Below are positions 8,299 through 17,507 of a stretch of DNA of 64,000 nucleotides, one piece after another. Below the pieces are notes generated by a model. That model saw only the letters and a program-made list of their open reading frames with translations, was not told the DNA's origin and made no database searches. Every line of letters begins with the position of its first letter. The stretch's first letter is position 1. Source of the DNA: an uncultured Actinomycetes bacterium (lineage in GTDB: Bacteria > Actinomycetota > Thermoleophilia > Solirubrobacterales > Solirubrobacteraceae); the NCBI GenBank assembly GCA_937888775.1, contig CALAQT010000067.1, forward strand, positions 1 to 64,000. The letters are read 5' to 3'. Position numbers and translations under genes: made by a program.

Positions 8299-8793
8299 AT
8301 GTGGAGCGACGTGATCGACCGCTTGCGTGAACAGATCCAACAGCGCCTTGACCAGCTCGCCGGCGAGGCCGACAAGCTGCGCAAGGCGCTCGCCGCCCTC
8401 GACCCGCGCTCCCCATCGGCGCCTGCCCCTAACCCTGCCGCCCGCACCGCTCCCGCACGCAAGCGTGCCCGCGCCGCAACGCCCAAGCCGAAGGCGCCCG
8501 CGACCAAGATCACGCCGGCCCGGCCAACCAGCCAGCCAACCACTCCCTCCCCTGCGCGGACGGCACCCGGCGCGACCAAGGCTTCCGTGCTGACCGCGCT
8601 CGCCGGTGGCGAGGCGATGACCGCAGGCCAGGTCGCCGCCAAGACCGGCCTCGCCCGCGCCACCGTCTCGACCACTCTTTCCAAGCTCGCCAAGAGCGGC
8701 GAGGCACAGAAGGCCGAGCGCGGCTACCGGCTCGCGCCCGCCGCAGAGCCGCCCGCGGCGCCCACGACGACGCCGTCTGCATCGAGCGAGTAG
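8299..8793 (+). CDS. Coiled-coil / Ala-Pro-Lys linker / winged-helix DNA-binding protein
   Basis: 164 residues. An N-terminal coiled coil (IDRLREQIQQRLDQLAGEAD) is followed by an Ala/Pro/Lys/Arg-rich linker (50-95), then a C-terminal wHTH (~98-148, MTAGQVAAKTGLARATVSTT) of the MarR/TrmB-like type. GTG at 8311 is an alternative start. This layout suggests a chromatin-like or regulatory DNA-binding protein; the target is unknown. It is divergent from the small gene at 7728. Confidence 0.7.
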   Translation: MWSDVIDRLREQIQQRLDQLAGEADKLRKALAALDPRSPSAPAPNPAARTAPARKRARAATPKPKAPATKITPARPTSQPTTPSPARTAPGATKASVLTALAGGEAMTAGQVAAKTGLARATVSTTLSKLAKSGEAQKAERGYRLAPAAEPPAAPTTTPSASSE

Positions 8794-8819
8794 GACAGTG
8801 TCGCGTCGCCCCGCTCACC

Positions 8820-9317
8820 GTGAGCCGCGCTGACGGCTCCGCCGGCGCGAGCGGCGAGCTACAGGTACGGCGGTTTCAGGCCGGCGATGCCCTTGCCGTC
8901 CGCCAGCTTCACCACGGGGGGCTGACGGCGGCGGGAGCCCACCTCGGTCGCGGTCAGTGGGATCAAGACCTCGACTCGGTCCCAACCACGTTTCTGGACG
9001 ATGGCGGCGAGTTCCTTGTGGGCCTGTGCGACGCACGCCTGGTCGCGATGGGAGGTGTGCGGCACGTCACCGATACGGTCGGCGAGCTCAAGGGGATGCT
9101 GGTGCACCCCGCGTTCCAGCGCCGCGGGTACGGTCGACTGATCCTCACCCGCCTCGAGGACCGCGCCGGAGAACTCGGATACCGCCGACTGCGCCTCGAC
9201 ACGATGGTCACCCAGACCGCGGCGCAACGTCTGTTCGGGAGCGCCGGGTACGGGGCCGTCGGCCGCGGGGAGCTTGCCGGCACGGACGTCATCTACTACG
9301 AGAAGCGGCTCGCTTGA
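8820..9317 (+). CDS. GNAT-family N-acetyltransferase
   Basis: 165 residues from GTG. The acetyl-CoA-binding motif A is clear: LKGMLVHPAFQRRGYGRLIL (R-x-x-G-Y/x-G-R), followed by the beta-5/alpha-4 region LRLDTMVTQTAAQRLFGSAG and the closing GYGAVGRGE. It is a full-length single GNAT domain. The substrate cannot be read from sequence. It starts 26 bp after the wHTH gene and may be co-transcribed with it. Confidence 0.85.
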   Translation: MSRADGSAGASGELQVRRFQAGDALAVRQLHHGGLTAAGAHLGRGQWDQDLDSVPTTFLDDGGEFLVGLCDARLVAMGGVRHVTDTVGELKGMLVHPAFQRRGYGRLILTRLEDRAGELGYRRLRLDTMVTQTAAQRLFGSAGYGAVGRGELAGTDVIYYEKRLA

Positions 9318-9369
9318 TCACGCCAACCAAGCCGGCGAGGGCGGTCGCCGGCACGGTCAAACCTCGCGC

Positions 9370-9732
9370 TCATGCCGCATCTCGTCGGCGGTCACCGAAT
9401 CGCTCTCCGAGCGCATCGCGCAGCGCCGCCATATCGGTCGGATCCGTTGACCCCAGCAGTCCCTGCATGATCCGAAGCGACCAGAACGTCGCTTCGGCCG
9501 CTTTGCCTTCGAGCGGCAACGGTCCGTCGAGGTTGCCGACAAGGATCTCCTCGATGAACTCGGCGGCCGCGAGGGCGCCGTCGGTCCAATGCTGATTACC
9601 GCTGAGGTCCGTGACCAGCTTCACATCGGCCGGGAACGTTCCCTTGGCGTAGTTCCGGAGGTTCTGGGCCAGCACCGTCCCCTCGTCGTACGTGAGGGTG
9701 TAGGTGGATTCCGAGAACTCGACAGTCACCAT
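9370..9732 (-). CDS. Hypothetical protein (120 aa)
   Basis: Starts MVTVEFSESTYTLTYDEG. It has a beta-hairpin-rich first half and a helical second half (TFWSLRIMQGLLGSTDPTDMAALRDALGERFG). No family is recognised. It converges with the GNAT gene and follows the HNH remnant and the RES toxin on the same strand, so it could be part of that cassette. Confidence 0.6.
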   Translation of the reverse strand: MVTVEFSESTYTLTYDEGTVLAQNLRNYAKGTFPADVKLVTDLSGNQHWTDGALAAAEFIEEILVGNLDGPLPLEGKAAEATFWSLRIMQGLLGSTDPTDMAALRDALGERFGDRRRDAA

Positions 9733-9784
9733 GAATTGAGCGTAGGTGACAAGACGGACGCTACATCCCTCCCCCGGCTCGGCG

Positions 9785-9960
9785 ACGCTAGCCCGCTGAT
9801 CCGCCGCGGTGCACCGACCAGCCCGACGTGCCCGACGTGCCCGACAGCGTCCGCGAGCTGCGCCCGCGACGCGGCTCAGATAAGGCAGGAGCTCGAGCCG
9901 ACCAGTGTCGTAGCCCCGTGCCAGCCGTCGCGCGCCGCCATCAGCGCAGCGGCGGATGCT
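9785..9960 (-). pseudogene. Remnant of an HNH-type gene, C-terminal part
   Basis: The translated minus strand reads AQLADAVGHVGHVGLVGAPRRISGLAS, which matches the C-terminus of the HNH protein at 11223-11603 (AQLAHAVGHVGLIGALRRIAGAARP). The frame is broken upstream. The RES toxin/antitoxin pair therefore sits between a decayed and an intact copy of the same gene end, in the same orientation. Confidence 0.65.
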
Positions 9961-9964
9961 CAGC

Positions 9965-10546
9965 CTACGGCCGCGGCACGACCCGGTAGCCGAACCGCCG
10001 GCGAGCTTCCGCGATCAACTCGTCGGGAATCGGGTGGTCAAGGATCGACGCCTCGGCCCGATCATTCTCCGCCAGTTCACCGGCCTCGCCGAACAGCGCG
10101 AGGCCGTACAGCTTCTGTGCCGGGTCGTGGCGCACCAGGTATCGGATGCCGGCGAACCCGGCGCCTAACGCGTCGGCGGCGAATGCCTGGCTGGCGTCGT
10201 ATCGCTCGTTGGCGCCCAGCGAGGCGGTGACGCCAAACTTAAGCGCGCGCCGAGACGTGAGGTCTGCCAGACGCAGGTCGCGTCCGACGCGAACGCTCAT
10301 CAGCCATCGGTCGAGTACCGCCGCCTCGGCCAGCAGCATCCGGCGGCGGTACACCTCCACCCACGCCCCGAGCGGTCGCTCGGCGAAATAGCAGCTGCCC
10401 TTGCCGGTGCCGACCGGGTCAAACCGACCCGTCCCATCAAATGAGAACCACCAGCCGGTGTTGCCCGAAAGGCGTTGGAAGCGATGGATGCGATAGATCT
10501 CGCGATCCCCGCGTAGCGTTCGCTGGGGAAACCGTTCGAGCGTCAC
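9965..10546 (-). CDS. RES-domain toxin
   Basis: 193 residues with the RES fold signatures: an Arg in IYRIHRFQR near residue 20, GRFDPVGTGKGSCYFAE with the conserved Tyr, and a Glu in WVEVYRRR (~63). Known RES toxins degrade NAD+ or ADP-ribosylate a target; the specific activity here is not known. The GTG start overlaps the antitoxin stop (GTGA), which gives translational coupling. Antitoxin-first order is usual for this type II family. Confidence 0.82.
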   Translation of the reverse strand: MTLERFPQRTLRGDREIYRIHRFQRLSGNTGWWFSFDGTGRFDPVGTGKGSCYFAERPLGAWVEVYRRRMLLAEAAVLDRWLMSVRVGRDLRLADLTSRRALKFGVTASLGANERYDASQAFAADALGAGFAGIRYLVRHDPAQKLYGLALFGEAGELAENDRAEASILDHPIPDELIAEARRRFGYRVVPRP

Positions 10547-11190
10547 TGAGCGAACCGCGCGGCGTCCTGGCGCGCGACCCGCAGAAGCTCGGCATCGCTG
10601 TCTGCCTTACTCCACTGCACCGGCGAACTGCCGTCCAGCGCTGGGTCGGGCGCCACGCACCACGATGCCGCGGTCCACTCGTCCGCGCCCCCATCTACCA
10701 CGGTCCAATAGGCAGCGACCAGCGTCTCGGTGGGCCGCCCGTCGCGGAACTGAAACAGCGGAAACCGTCGCCGCCCGGAACGGTCGCTCATCCCGATCAG
10801 TCGCCGCGCGCGCAACAGCTCATCGACGCGCTGTCGCGACACATTTCCCAGCAACTCGCGCACCTGCGCGCTCGTTAGCAGCGGCCCGAGCTCGTTCTCC
10901 CATGCTGCGCCCGCCGCCGCCAGCATCCCCGCACGCCGCGCGTCCGCGACCGAGAGCTCCTTTCCGTTGAGCAGCTCACCGGCGTTCTCCACAAACGCGA
11001 TGAGCGCCTCGTCTGAGATGTTGTACCTCTCGGCAACGTCGCGAACCGCTGTGTGAGCATCATCATGGCGAAGCCCAGCGATCGCGTCGCGGTCCTTCTC
11101 GAGGCTTCTCGTTAGCTCGCGTAGCTCCTCGAGTCTCTGGTCGAGAGCTTCAAGCGGTTTGTCGCGATCCTTGACGCCCATGACACCCAT
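10543..11190 (-). CDS. RES-partner antitoxin with C-terminal toxin-binding domain
   Basis: 215 residues from ATG at 11190 (ATG at 11181 is possible). An N-terminal coiled coil (ALDQRLEELRELTRSLEKD) precedes an HTH-like centre (LTSAQVRELLGNVSRQRVDE, ~112-130). The C-terminal segment (ETLVAAYWTVVDGG..PVQWSKADSDAELLRVARQD) resembles the MbcA/ParS/Xre toxin-binding tail. Coupling to the RES gene supports the assignment. A 12-bp palindrome just upstream is a candidate autoregulatory operator. No Shine-Dalgarno sequence is obvious. Confidence 0.75.
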   Translation of the reverse strand: MGVMGVKDRDKPLEALDQRLEELRELTRSLEKDRDAIAGLRHDDAHTAVRDVAERYNISDEALIAFVENAGELLNGKELSVADARRAGMLAAAGAAWENELGPLLTSAQVRELLGNVSRQRVDELLRARRLIGMSDRSGRRRFPLFQFRDGRPTETLVAAYWTVVDGGADEWTAASWCVAPDPALDGSSPVQWSKADSDAELLRVARQDAARFAQ

Positions 11191-11197
11191 GGTACGC

Positions 11198-11209
11198 CGA
11201 CCATGGTCG
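11198..11209. promoter_or_regulatory. Candidate operator of the RES toxin/antitoxin operon
   Basis: Perfect palindrome CGACCATGGTCG, 8 bp upstream of the preferred antitoxin start and next to TTGTCA on the minus strand. Its position fits autoregulation, as is usual for type II antitoxins. No binding data. Confidence 0.4.
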
Positions 11210-11222
11210 CTTGACAAGAATG

Positions 11223-11603
11223 TCATGGACGCGCCGCTCCTGCAATCCGCCGCAGCGCCCCGATCAGCCCGACGTGTCCGACGGCGTGGGCGAGCTGCGC
11301 GCGCCACGCAGGCTCGAGGTGGGGCAGCAGGTCGAGCTCGCCGGAGTCATAGGCGCGGTGGCAGGGGCGGCGACAGAGCGGCACGACACAGAGCGGGTCG
11401 CCGCAGCCGCCCAGCGACCGAGGTATGAGGTGCGCAGCATCAACGCGGTGCTCGGCGCCGCACACGATGCACGGCCGGCCGGCGACGGCGGCCCGCTGCG
11501 CCTCACTCGCTGCCATCGAGTCTGTTCGCTGAAACGGCGTAGTGCGCCGTAGGGGCTTGCGGGCGCGCAGCTGGGCACGCCGGCGAAGCGGTGTTCGCTT
11601 CAT
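11223..11603 (-). CDS. HNH endonuclease-like protein
   Basis: 126 residues starting after GGAAGGAG. A basic N-terminus is followed by a Cys/His nuclease-like core: CIVCGAEHRVDAAHLIPRSL (C-x-x-C, then D-A-A-H) and CHRAYDSGELDLLPHLE. This resembles small phage or plasmid HNH proteins. The region upstream of the core (RRRAQLRARKPLRRT) may bind DNA. A decayed copy of its 3' end lies at 9785-9960. Confidence 0.7.
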   Translation of the reverse strand: MKRTPLRRRAQLRARKPLRRTTPFQRTDSMAASEAQRAAVAGRPCIVCGAEHRVDAAHLIPRSLGGCGDPLCVVPLCRRPCHRAYDSGELDLLPHLEPAWRAQLAHAVGHVGLIGALRRIAGAARP

Positions 11604-11974
11604 CGGTGCTCCTTCCAGAGTTGGTTTGGTGTCTTGCGCGGGCGCGCCTACGCGACTCCGCTAAGCCGGCGTCATGACCGGCGAGAGGCCGCGCTCCGCG
11701 TCGGCAGCCGCTCCTGTCCGTCGGGGCGACCGCAGGGTGCGCAGCCGGGCGCGACGTAGGATCAGCCCGTGAGTCACTCCAAGTTCCCGGCCGGGCAGAC
11801 GCGGCCGTTTCCACGTCTCGCCCGCCCTTGGGCTGTCGCCGTGCGACGAGCGCTGTCTCGCCGGCGAGGTGACGATCACACTGGACGCCCGCGGCCGCCA
11901 GGTCGAGACGAGCTGCGAGTGTTCACGCTGCGACTTCGCGTCAGGGACGCGTCTGTGGGCGCGACCCAACGTCC

Positions 11975-12985
11975 ATGAACGACCTCTCGCTCGCAGGCGT
12001 GCGCAACCGTAGCCGCTACACGGTGGCGGCCGCGCTGCTGGCCGCGACACTCGCCGCCGCGGGATGCGCAGCAGACGCCACCACGACAGGCTCGACCGCG
12101 GCGCAGCCCACCTCGCCGCCGGCGACGGTGGGGACCACCGCCCAAACCCGGCCGGCGAAACGACCGCCTCACCGTCGGGGCCCGCCGCGCCGTCGTCACC
12201 CAGCGCCACCGACCAACCCTCGCTCGGGTTCCCTCGCGGACTCGACGGCGAGCAACGACGTCGTGCAGTCGCAGCCCGCCCCGGGCTCCTGCCACGCGAT
12301 CGGCACCGGCCTCTACTCCCGCCCGGACCCGACCTGCACGCCCGGCGCGCTCAACCCCGCCGTCACCCAGGCGACGATCGACCGGACGATCTGCGTCGAG
12401 GGCTGGACAGCCACGGTGCGCCCCCCGGAGAGCATCACCGAGCAGGAGAAGGCCGCGAGCATGGCCGCCTACGGCGACACGCATCCGCTGCACTACTACG
12501 AGTACGACCACTTCGTGCCGCTCGAGCTGGGCGGCGCGAGCAACGATCCCCGCAACCTGTGGCCCGAGCCGGGCGGCTCGCCGAATCCCAAAGACGCGGT
12601 CGAGAACGAGCTGCGCCAGGAAGTGTGCAACGGCCAGATCAGCCTCGCCCAGGCGCAGCGTGAGATCGTCACCAACTGGGTCTCGCTGGCGCCACCCTCC
12701 TCGGCGCCCACGCCAGGCGGACCGCCTCCCATTTCAGCGCCTGCCCGAGGCGCCGAATGCACGCTCACCGACTCCTACAGCTCGAACTACAACGACTACG
12801 ACGTCTACGTTCACTCCAACCAGCCAGATCAGACCGTGATGGTCACCGACGCCGAGGGACACACCGCCAGCTGGCACACCAACGCCTCCGGATACGCCGA
12901 CGTGTACTTCAAGTCAGGCGGCTACGCCCCGGGGCGGCAGATCACCGCACGGGTCGGCCGGGCCAGCTGCTCGACCACGCTCTGA
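11975..12985 (+). CDS. Secreted lipoprotein with HNH-like nuclease domain
   Basis: 336 residues. It has a signal peptide with lipobox LAAAGC near residue 30, a Thr/Pro/Arg-rich linker to ~90, then a domain with HYYEYDHFVPLELGGASNDP and NLWPEP. The D-H..P.ELGG..N..NLWP pattern is typical of secreted HNH-type nucleases in actinobacteria. The C-terminal ~85 residues (ECTLTDSYSSNYNDYDVYVH) form a separate beta-rich module. An extracellular nuclease role is inferred. The 11.6-11.97 kb stretch upstream holds no secure gene, only a start-less frame with a CEC..CDF motif. Confidence 0.75.
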   Translation: MNDLSLAGVRNRSRYTVAAALLAATLAAAGCAADATTTGSTAAQPTSPPATVGTTAQTRPAKRPPHRRGPPRRRHPAPPTNPRSGSLADSTASNDVVQSQPAPGSCHAIGTGLYSRPDPTCTPGALNPAVTQATIDRTICVEGWTATVRPPESITEQEKAASMAAYGDTHPLHYYEYDHFVPLELGGASNDPRNLWPEPGGSPNPKDAVENELRQEVCNGQISLAQAQREIVTNWVSLAPPSSAPTPGGPPPISAPARGAECTLTDSYSSNYNDYDVYVHSNQPDQTVMVTDAEGHTASWHTNASGYADVYFKSGGYAPGRQITARVGRASCSTTL

Positions 12986-13168
12986 ACGGCCTACCTCCTG
13001 TGACCGCTGCCGCTCCGGCCCACTCGGAGGCTGCACTCACGAGATGGAGCAGCGCCCCGGAAACACGCGACGGATCCTGGGGTCGCCCATGGATTGCAAT
13101 CGGCAACCGACGAGGCTCTGCGAACTCCCCGCAGGTCGGGGCACGCCCGCCCAGCCCCGGTGCAGATC

Positions 13169-13489
13169 TCATCCAACTTCAGGAGCCCGGGCGCCCCCCG
13201 CGCGGACTCGAGCTGCTACTTGTTCCCCGCCCGATTCGACGGTCGGTGTCGGGTGGTATTCGCCGTCCCAGAAGGCTTGGGCCGGCGAAGGACCCGACGA
13301 CTGAGGCGGTACGGTCCGCCCGCGTTCCAGCAACGCCATGAAGTCGGAGCGCCGCACGCGCACGCGCCTACCGACGCGCAGCGCCGGAAGCAGTCCTTGA
13401 TCAATCCAGTTCCGGACGGTCTGCTGGTTCAGCTTCAGGATGCGTGCGATGTCGGCAACCGTCAGGAAGTCGTCGCCGCTCGCATTCAT
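13169..13489 (-). CDS. Excisionase-family helix-turn-helix protein
   Basis: 106 residues. The N-terminal MerR/Xis-like HTH is clear (DDFLTVADIARILKLNQQ, then VRNWIDQGLLPALRVGRRVRV with the wing RRSDF). The tail is Pro/Gly-rich and probably disordered. The start is set by GGAGG 4-5 nt upstream. Such proteins act as excisionases or small regulators in integrative elements. No integrase is adjacent, but a Tn554-like trio begins 0.75 kb away. Confidence 0.8.
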   Translation of the reverse strand: MNASGDDFLTVADIARILKLNQQTVRNWIDQGLLPALRVGRRVRVRRSDFMALLERGRTVPPQSSGPSPAQAFWDGEYHPTPTVESGGEQVAARVRAGGARAPEVG

Positions 13490-13736
13490 CGGACCTCCAA
13501 GCGACCGCAGCCGAGATCGTTTACGACGTCAGCCAGTCGCGGTCGCGGAGGAAGTGCAGCGACCGGATCGCCTCTCGGGTCTTGCCGACCAGGTCGCCTT
13601 CGCAGATCAAGACCTCTTATCTGCAGTCGAATTGGATGTACTCACGACGTTCGCAGCGAAGCGCTCCCCGAAGCTCCTGACGCGTTGTGAGCGTTTTATC
13701 CACAGGGCTTCTTCGAGAGAGAAGGCGATAGTCGTG

Positions 13737-14072
13737 TCAACGCCGGTTGAAACCTGGACCACCCCGTTGCTGCCGGGTAGGTGTCAAGGGTCGAGAATGG
13801 GCCCCTGTTGGCGTTTGCTTGGGGTTGACAAGCACACCGCCCGTCGTCGCGAGGGCCGAGCCCGTAGGGCGAGGCCAGAGCGGCGATGGGCGGTTTAAGC
13901 GCCTCCTGCGGAGGCCCCGCGACGGCCGTGAATAGCCGGGCGGCGTCGACGACCGCAACGCCCTCCGGATCGTCTCCCTGTGCTGACCCGTCCGCCGGCG
14001 GATCTCCTTGGTCGCCGGCCGCTCGACGGGCCGCATCCGCCGTCCCTCGGTCCACTGCTTCACGCTGAGCAC
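13737..14072 (-). pseudogene. istA: IS21-family istA remnant
   Basis: The first ~55 codons from GTG at 14072 match the IstA N-terminal HTH (LSVKQWTEGRRMRPVERPAT, EIRRRTGQHRETIRRALRS). The catalytic DDE domain and istB are missing; the frame then runs into non-homologous sequence. It is a dead fragment. It lies ~160 bp upstream of the second Tn554-like trio, on the opposite strand. Confidence 0.7.
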
Positions 14073-14230
14073 CCTTCGTCTCCTGACTCGATCGACGCGT
14101 CGGGCTCAGGACCCGACCGGACGGCACCGAAGCCGCCCAAGGTTGGTCAGTTTTCACCGGCGGAGCTCGTCCAGTATTCAAGCCGGCGAGGACAAGTCGT
14201 CTTGGTCTCGACCTAGCATCTCCGTCTGGG

Positions 14231-15418
14231 ATGGGAGGCGCTCGGGTTCAACAAGTGCGGCTGCCGGGCGGCGCGGCGACCTGGACGGTCATTGGTGGCG
14301 ACGGCCTTTCGATTGAAGCGGCCGAGGAGTACCTCGAGTACCTGCGGGTCTCGAGTTCGCCGAACACGGTGAAGTCGTACGCGCGGGCGCTCGCGCTGTG
14401 GTGGCGGTGGTTGCAGACGACCCAAGTCGGCTGGCACGATGTCGGGCTCAGCGAGTTCACCGGTTTCGTGCACTGGCTTCGCACGGGCGAGGACGGGACG
14501 GTCGTCGCGTTCGCGCCGAGCGTACCGAAGCTGTCTGAGAGCACGGTCGCTGTTCGCTTGCAGGCGGTGCTTTCGTTCTACCGCTACCAGGCGCTCAACG
14601 GCGTGCCGGCGGCGGTCGCGCTGACGCAGCGAATCCATCGCTCCTCACCCCAGTTCCGGCCGCTGCTCGAGCACGTGGCCAGACGGCGCGGGCGACCGAC
14701 CCAGACGGTGCGGGTGCGAGCGCCGCGACGGGAGATCCCGCCGATCTTCACGCCGCGGCAGATGACGCTGATCAAGGACGCGTGCGCGCATGTGGACGCG
14801 TCGACCGGCGACTACGTCGGGTCGGTTCGCGACCGGCTGCTGTTCGAGCTGCTCGAGTGCAGCGGCATGCGTCTTGGCGAGGCGCTTGGGCTGCTGCATG
14901 GTGATTGGGTCACGGGCCGCGGCGACACGCCGTACGTCAACGTCATCCCCCGCGAGCATCCTCACGGCCAGCGGGTCAAGAGCGGTCTGCCGCGGCGGAT
15001 CTACGTGACCGACCGCGTGGACCGGCTCTACGGCGAGTACCTGTGGCAGCTGTGCGATGCCGGCGCCGACGTGGTCTTGGGTGACATGGACCGAGCGCTG
15101 GTGTTCGTCAACGTGGCCGGCGGCGAGCTGTTCGCCCCGTGGAGGCCAGGCAGCGTCTATTCGCTGGTGGCGCGACTCAAGCGGACCCTGAAGCACAAGG
15201 TGCCGGCCGGGTGGACGCCCCACTGGTTTCGCCATACGCACGCGACGGCTCTGCTATTGGCTGGCGTCGCGCTGCACGTCGTCTCGCGGCGCCTGGGCCA
15301 CGCCGACGTGCAGACCACAATGAACCTCTATGGGTGGGTGAGCGACGACGCCGAGCTGCACGCCCTCGCCGATTGGCAGCGTCTGACGGCGACCTGGGAG
15401 CACCGTATTGCTGCGTAG
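14231..15418 (+). CDS. tnpA: TnpA-like tyrosine recombinase of a Tn554-type element
   Basis: 395 residues. The N-terminal domain has SSPNTVKSYARALALWWRWL. The catalytic domain has CSGMRLGEALGLLHGD (Arg I), TPHWFRHTHATALL (HxxR), LGHADVQTTMNLYGW (His and nucleophilic Tyr). The set is complete and the length is normal for the family. No strong ribosome binding site precedes 14231, so the exact start is uncertain. Divergent from copy 1 TnpA. Confidence 0.87.
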   Translation: MGGARVQQVRLPGGAATWTVIGGDGLSIEAAEEYLEYLRVSSSPNTVKSYARALALWWRWLQTTQVGWHDVGLSEFTGFVHWLRTGEDGTVVAFAPSVPKLSESTVAVRLQAVLSFYRYQALNGVPAAVALTQRIHRSSPQFRPLLEHVARRRGRPTQTVRVRAPRREIPPIFTPRQMTLIKDACAHVDASTGDYVGSVRDRLLFELLECSGMRLGEALGLLHGDWVTGRGDTPYVNVIPREHPHGQRVKSGLPRRIYVTDRVDRLYGEYLWQLCDAGADVVLGDMDRALVFVNVAGGELFAPWRPGSVYSLVARLKRTLKHKVPAGWTPHWFRHTHATALLLAGVALHVVSRRLGHADVQTTMNLYGWVSDDAELHALADWQRLTATWEHRIAA

Positions 15419-17507
15419 CGACACCGTCCCGGCCGACTTCATCGACGGAACGCAGGGCCACATCCGCCAGGACAGCGAACGCCTCTGGCTGTCCGTCCCG
15501 GTGGAGCTTCGCCGGCTGCACCTCGTGGTCGGCGACACGCCCGAGTGGGAGGGCCGGTTTTCTCGGGGCAAGAAGGTCCGCACGCTGCTTGACCTTCGCG
15601 ACCTTCCCGAGCAGATCGCCTGCGAGATGCTGTATGCCGCCTGGCGGCTGCTCGATCTGGGCGCTGCCGTCCATGTCGGCGACACGAGCACCTTCCTTCG
15701 CGACCTGCGCCGAGCGCTGAAGGGCTGCGCGCCGCCGCGAGCGTCGCTGATGGACGCGCCCGTGGAACGGTGGGAGCAGGATCTGCTGCGCGCCTGCGCC
15801 GGGCGCCGCGGCAAGGTCCCCGACCGCTGGGATCGGCAGCGCATCCGCAGCCAGCTGCACCGGATCTACTTCGCCGTGTACTCCGCCTACGACACCCGGC
15901 CGTGGTGGCGACGCGAGATCTGGGACGCCGAGAACGACCCCCGCATCCCGCTGCGCGAGCACGAACCGCGCACGCACGCTTGCCAGTTCACCGACGTCCA
16001 CCCGCTGTGGCTCCGCGACGGGCTGCGCTACTTCCTCGGGATGCAGATGCAGACCGGCGCGCTGTCGATGGCTAGCGCCCGCTCCTACCTGATCTCTATC
16101 CGCAAGTTCGGCCGCTACCTGCAAGATCGCGGCGTCCAGCACCCGCGCCTGGCCGAGGATCGCGAGGGCCTACGCGATTTGGTCCTCGGTTGGCGCGGCG
16201 AGGTCGCTTCGATGCGATCCGAGCGCACGGGAGGCTCACTGTCGAAGTCGACTGCCTACCAGTACCTCAACCAGCCCGAGAACCTCTACGGGTGGCTGCT
16301 CGACCACCGTGTCGATCTGGCGCGCGCGGTCGGGGACGACCGCTGGCTGGCGCTCGGTATCGAGCACAGCCGGTTCTATCAACCCGGCGAGCGGCCCCGG
16401 ACGACCGCCAGAGCTCCCGACGAGGAAGAGGTCATCGAGGACGCGGTGATGACGCGCGTCCTGTCGGTCGCGGGGGAGCTGGGCCGCGACGTTAGCGACG
16501 GCGGAGCGGGCGACGAACAGGCGGAGCGGATGCTGCTGTTGCTCGCCAAGACCGGCCGCCGCGTGATGGAGATCCTTCAGCTCGACTTCGACCCACTGCT
16601 TCTCCTGGCCGGCGGCGTCAGCGCCAACGACACCGACGGCTTCGTCGCCAAGCTGCGCTACCAGCAGACAAAGATCGAAGGCGCGCCAGACACCATCCTG
16701 GTCGACCGCGAGACCGTAGCGATCATCGAAGCCCAGCAACGGTGGGCCCGCGAATGGCTCCGGTCCGAGGGCATCGACGCCGAACCGAAGTACCTCTTCA
16801 TGCGGCCACGGATGAACCGCAACGCCGCCCGCTGCTACGCCTACGCGACCTTCCGCCAGCGCCTGTCCTGGCTCGCCGAGACCCACGACCTGCGAGACAG
16901 TCGCGGACGACCGGTCGTCCTGACGCGCACGCACCGCTTCCGCCACACCCAGGCGACATCCCTGATCAACGCCGGCGTGCCGCTGCACGTCGTGCAGCGC
17001 TACTTCGGACACCTGTCTCCGACCATGACGATGCGCTACGCCCGCACCCTGGCCGAGACCCACGAGCGCGAGTTCCTGCGCTACCGCAAGATCACCGCGG
17101 ACGGCCGCCAGCTGGATGTCGACCCGCGCGATCTGTACGACATGCTCGAGCTCGACAAGCGCGCAGACCGGATCCTCCCGAACGGCTATTGCCTGCTGCC
17201 GCCCCGCCAGAGCTGCGACCGCGGCAACGCGTGCCTGACCTGCGACAAGTTCGCCACCGACCCCAGCCACCTCGACGAGCACCAGCGTCAGCTTTCCGGG
17301 TTGCTTCAGATCGTCGACGCACGTCGCGAGCAGTTCCAGCGCAAGACCGGACGCGAGATGCCCGAAGACAACGTCTGGCTGCGCGAGCGCCGCAAAGAGC
17401 GACGCGCTCTGCAAAGCATCATCGCCGCGCTCGACGCCACCGCGCAGACCGATCAAGCGGTGCGAGGAGCCGGCGTCCAAGCGCGGCTCGAGGAGGGCCG
17501 CGCATGA
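15408..17507 (+). CDS. tnpB: TnpB-like tyrosine recombinase of a Tn554-type element
   Basis: 699 residues from TTG, overlapping the tnpA-like gene by 11 bases. The catalytic domain shows KTGRRVMEILQLDFD (Arg I), RTHRFRHTQATSLINAG (HxxR), FGHLSPTMTMRYART (His and Tyr). The C-terminal zinc-like motif is CLLPPRQSCDRGNACLTCDK. Unlike copy 1 it lacks the dense N-terminal Cys/His cluster. Apparently intact. Confidence 0.87.
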   Translation: MLRSDTVPADFIDGTQGHIRQDSERLWLSVPVELRRLHLVVGDTPEWEGRFSRGKKVRTLLDLRDLPEQIACEMLYAAWRLLDLGAAVHVGDTSTFLRDLRRALKGCAPPRASLMDAPVERWEQDLLRACAGRRGKVPDRWDRQRIRSQLHRIYFAVYSAYDTRPWWRREIWDAENDPRIPLREHEPRTHACQFTDVHPLWLRDGLRYFLGMQMQTGALSMASARSYLISIRKFGRYLQDRGVQHPRLAEDREGLRDLVLGWRGEVASMRSERTGGSLSKSTAYQYLNQPENLYGWLLDHRVDLARAVGDDRWLALGIEHSRFYQPGERPRTTARAPDEEEVIEDAVMTRVLSVAGELGRDVSDGGAGDEQAERMLLLLAKTGRRVMEILQLDFDPLLLLAGGVSANDTDGFVAKLRYQQTKIEGAPDTILVDRETVAIIEAQQRWAREWLRSEGIDAEPKYLFMRPRMNRNAARCYAYATFRQRLSWLAETHDLRDSRGRPVVLTRTHRFRHTQATSLINAGVPLHVVQRYFGHLSPTMTMRYARTLAETHEREFLRYRKITADGRQLDVDPRDLYDMLELDKRADRILPNGYCLLPPRQSCDRGNACLTCDKFATDPSHLDEHQRQLSGLLQIVDARREQFQRKTGREMPEDNVWLRERRKERRALQSIIAALDATAQTDQAVRGAGVQARLEEGRA

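Noticed and set aside
11769..11978. Small gene before the secreted nuclease
   Set aside because: The open frame with a start looks random, and the protein-like frame (CEC..CDF) has no start codon.
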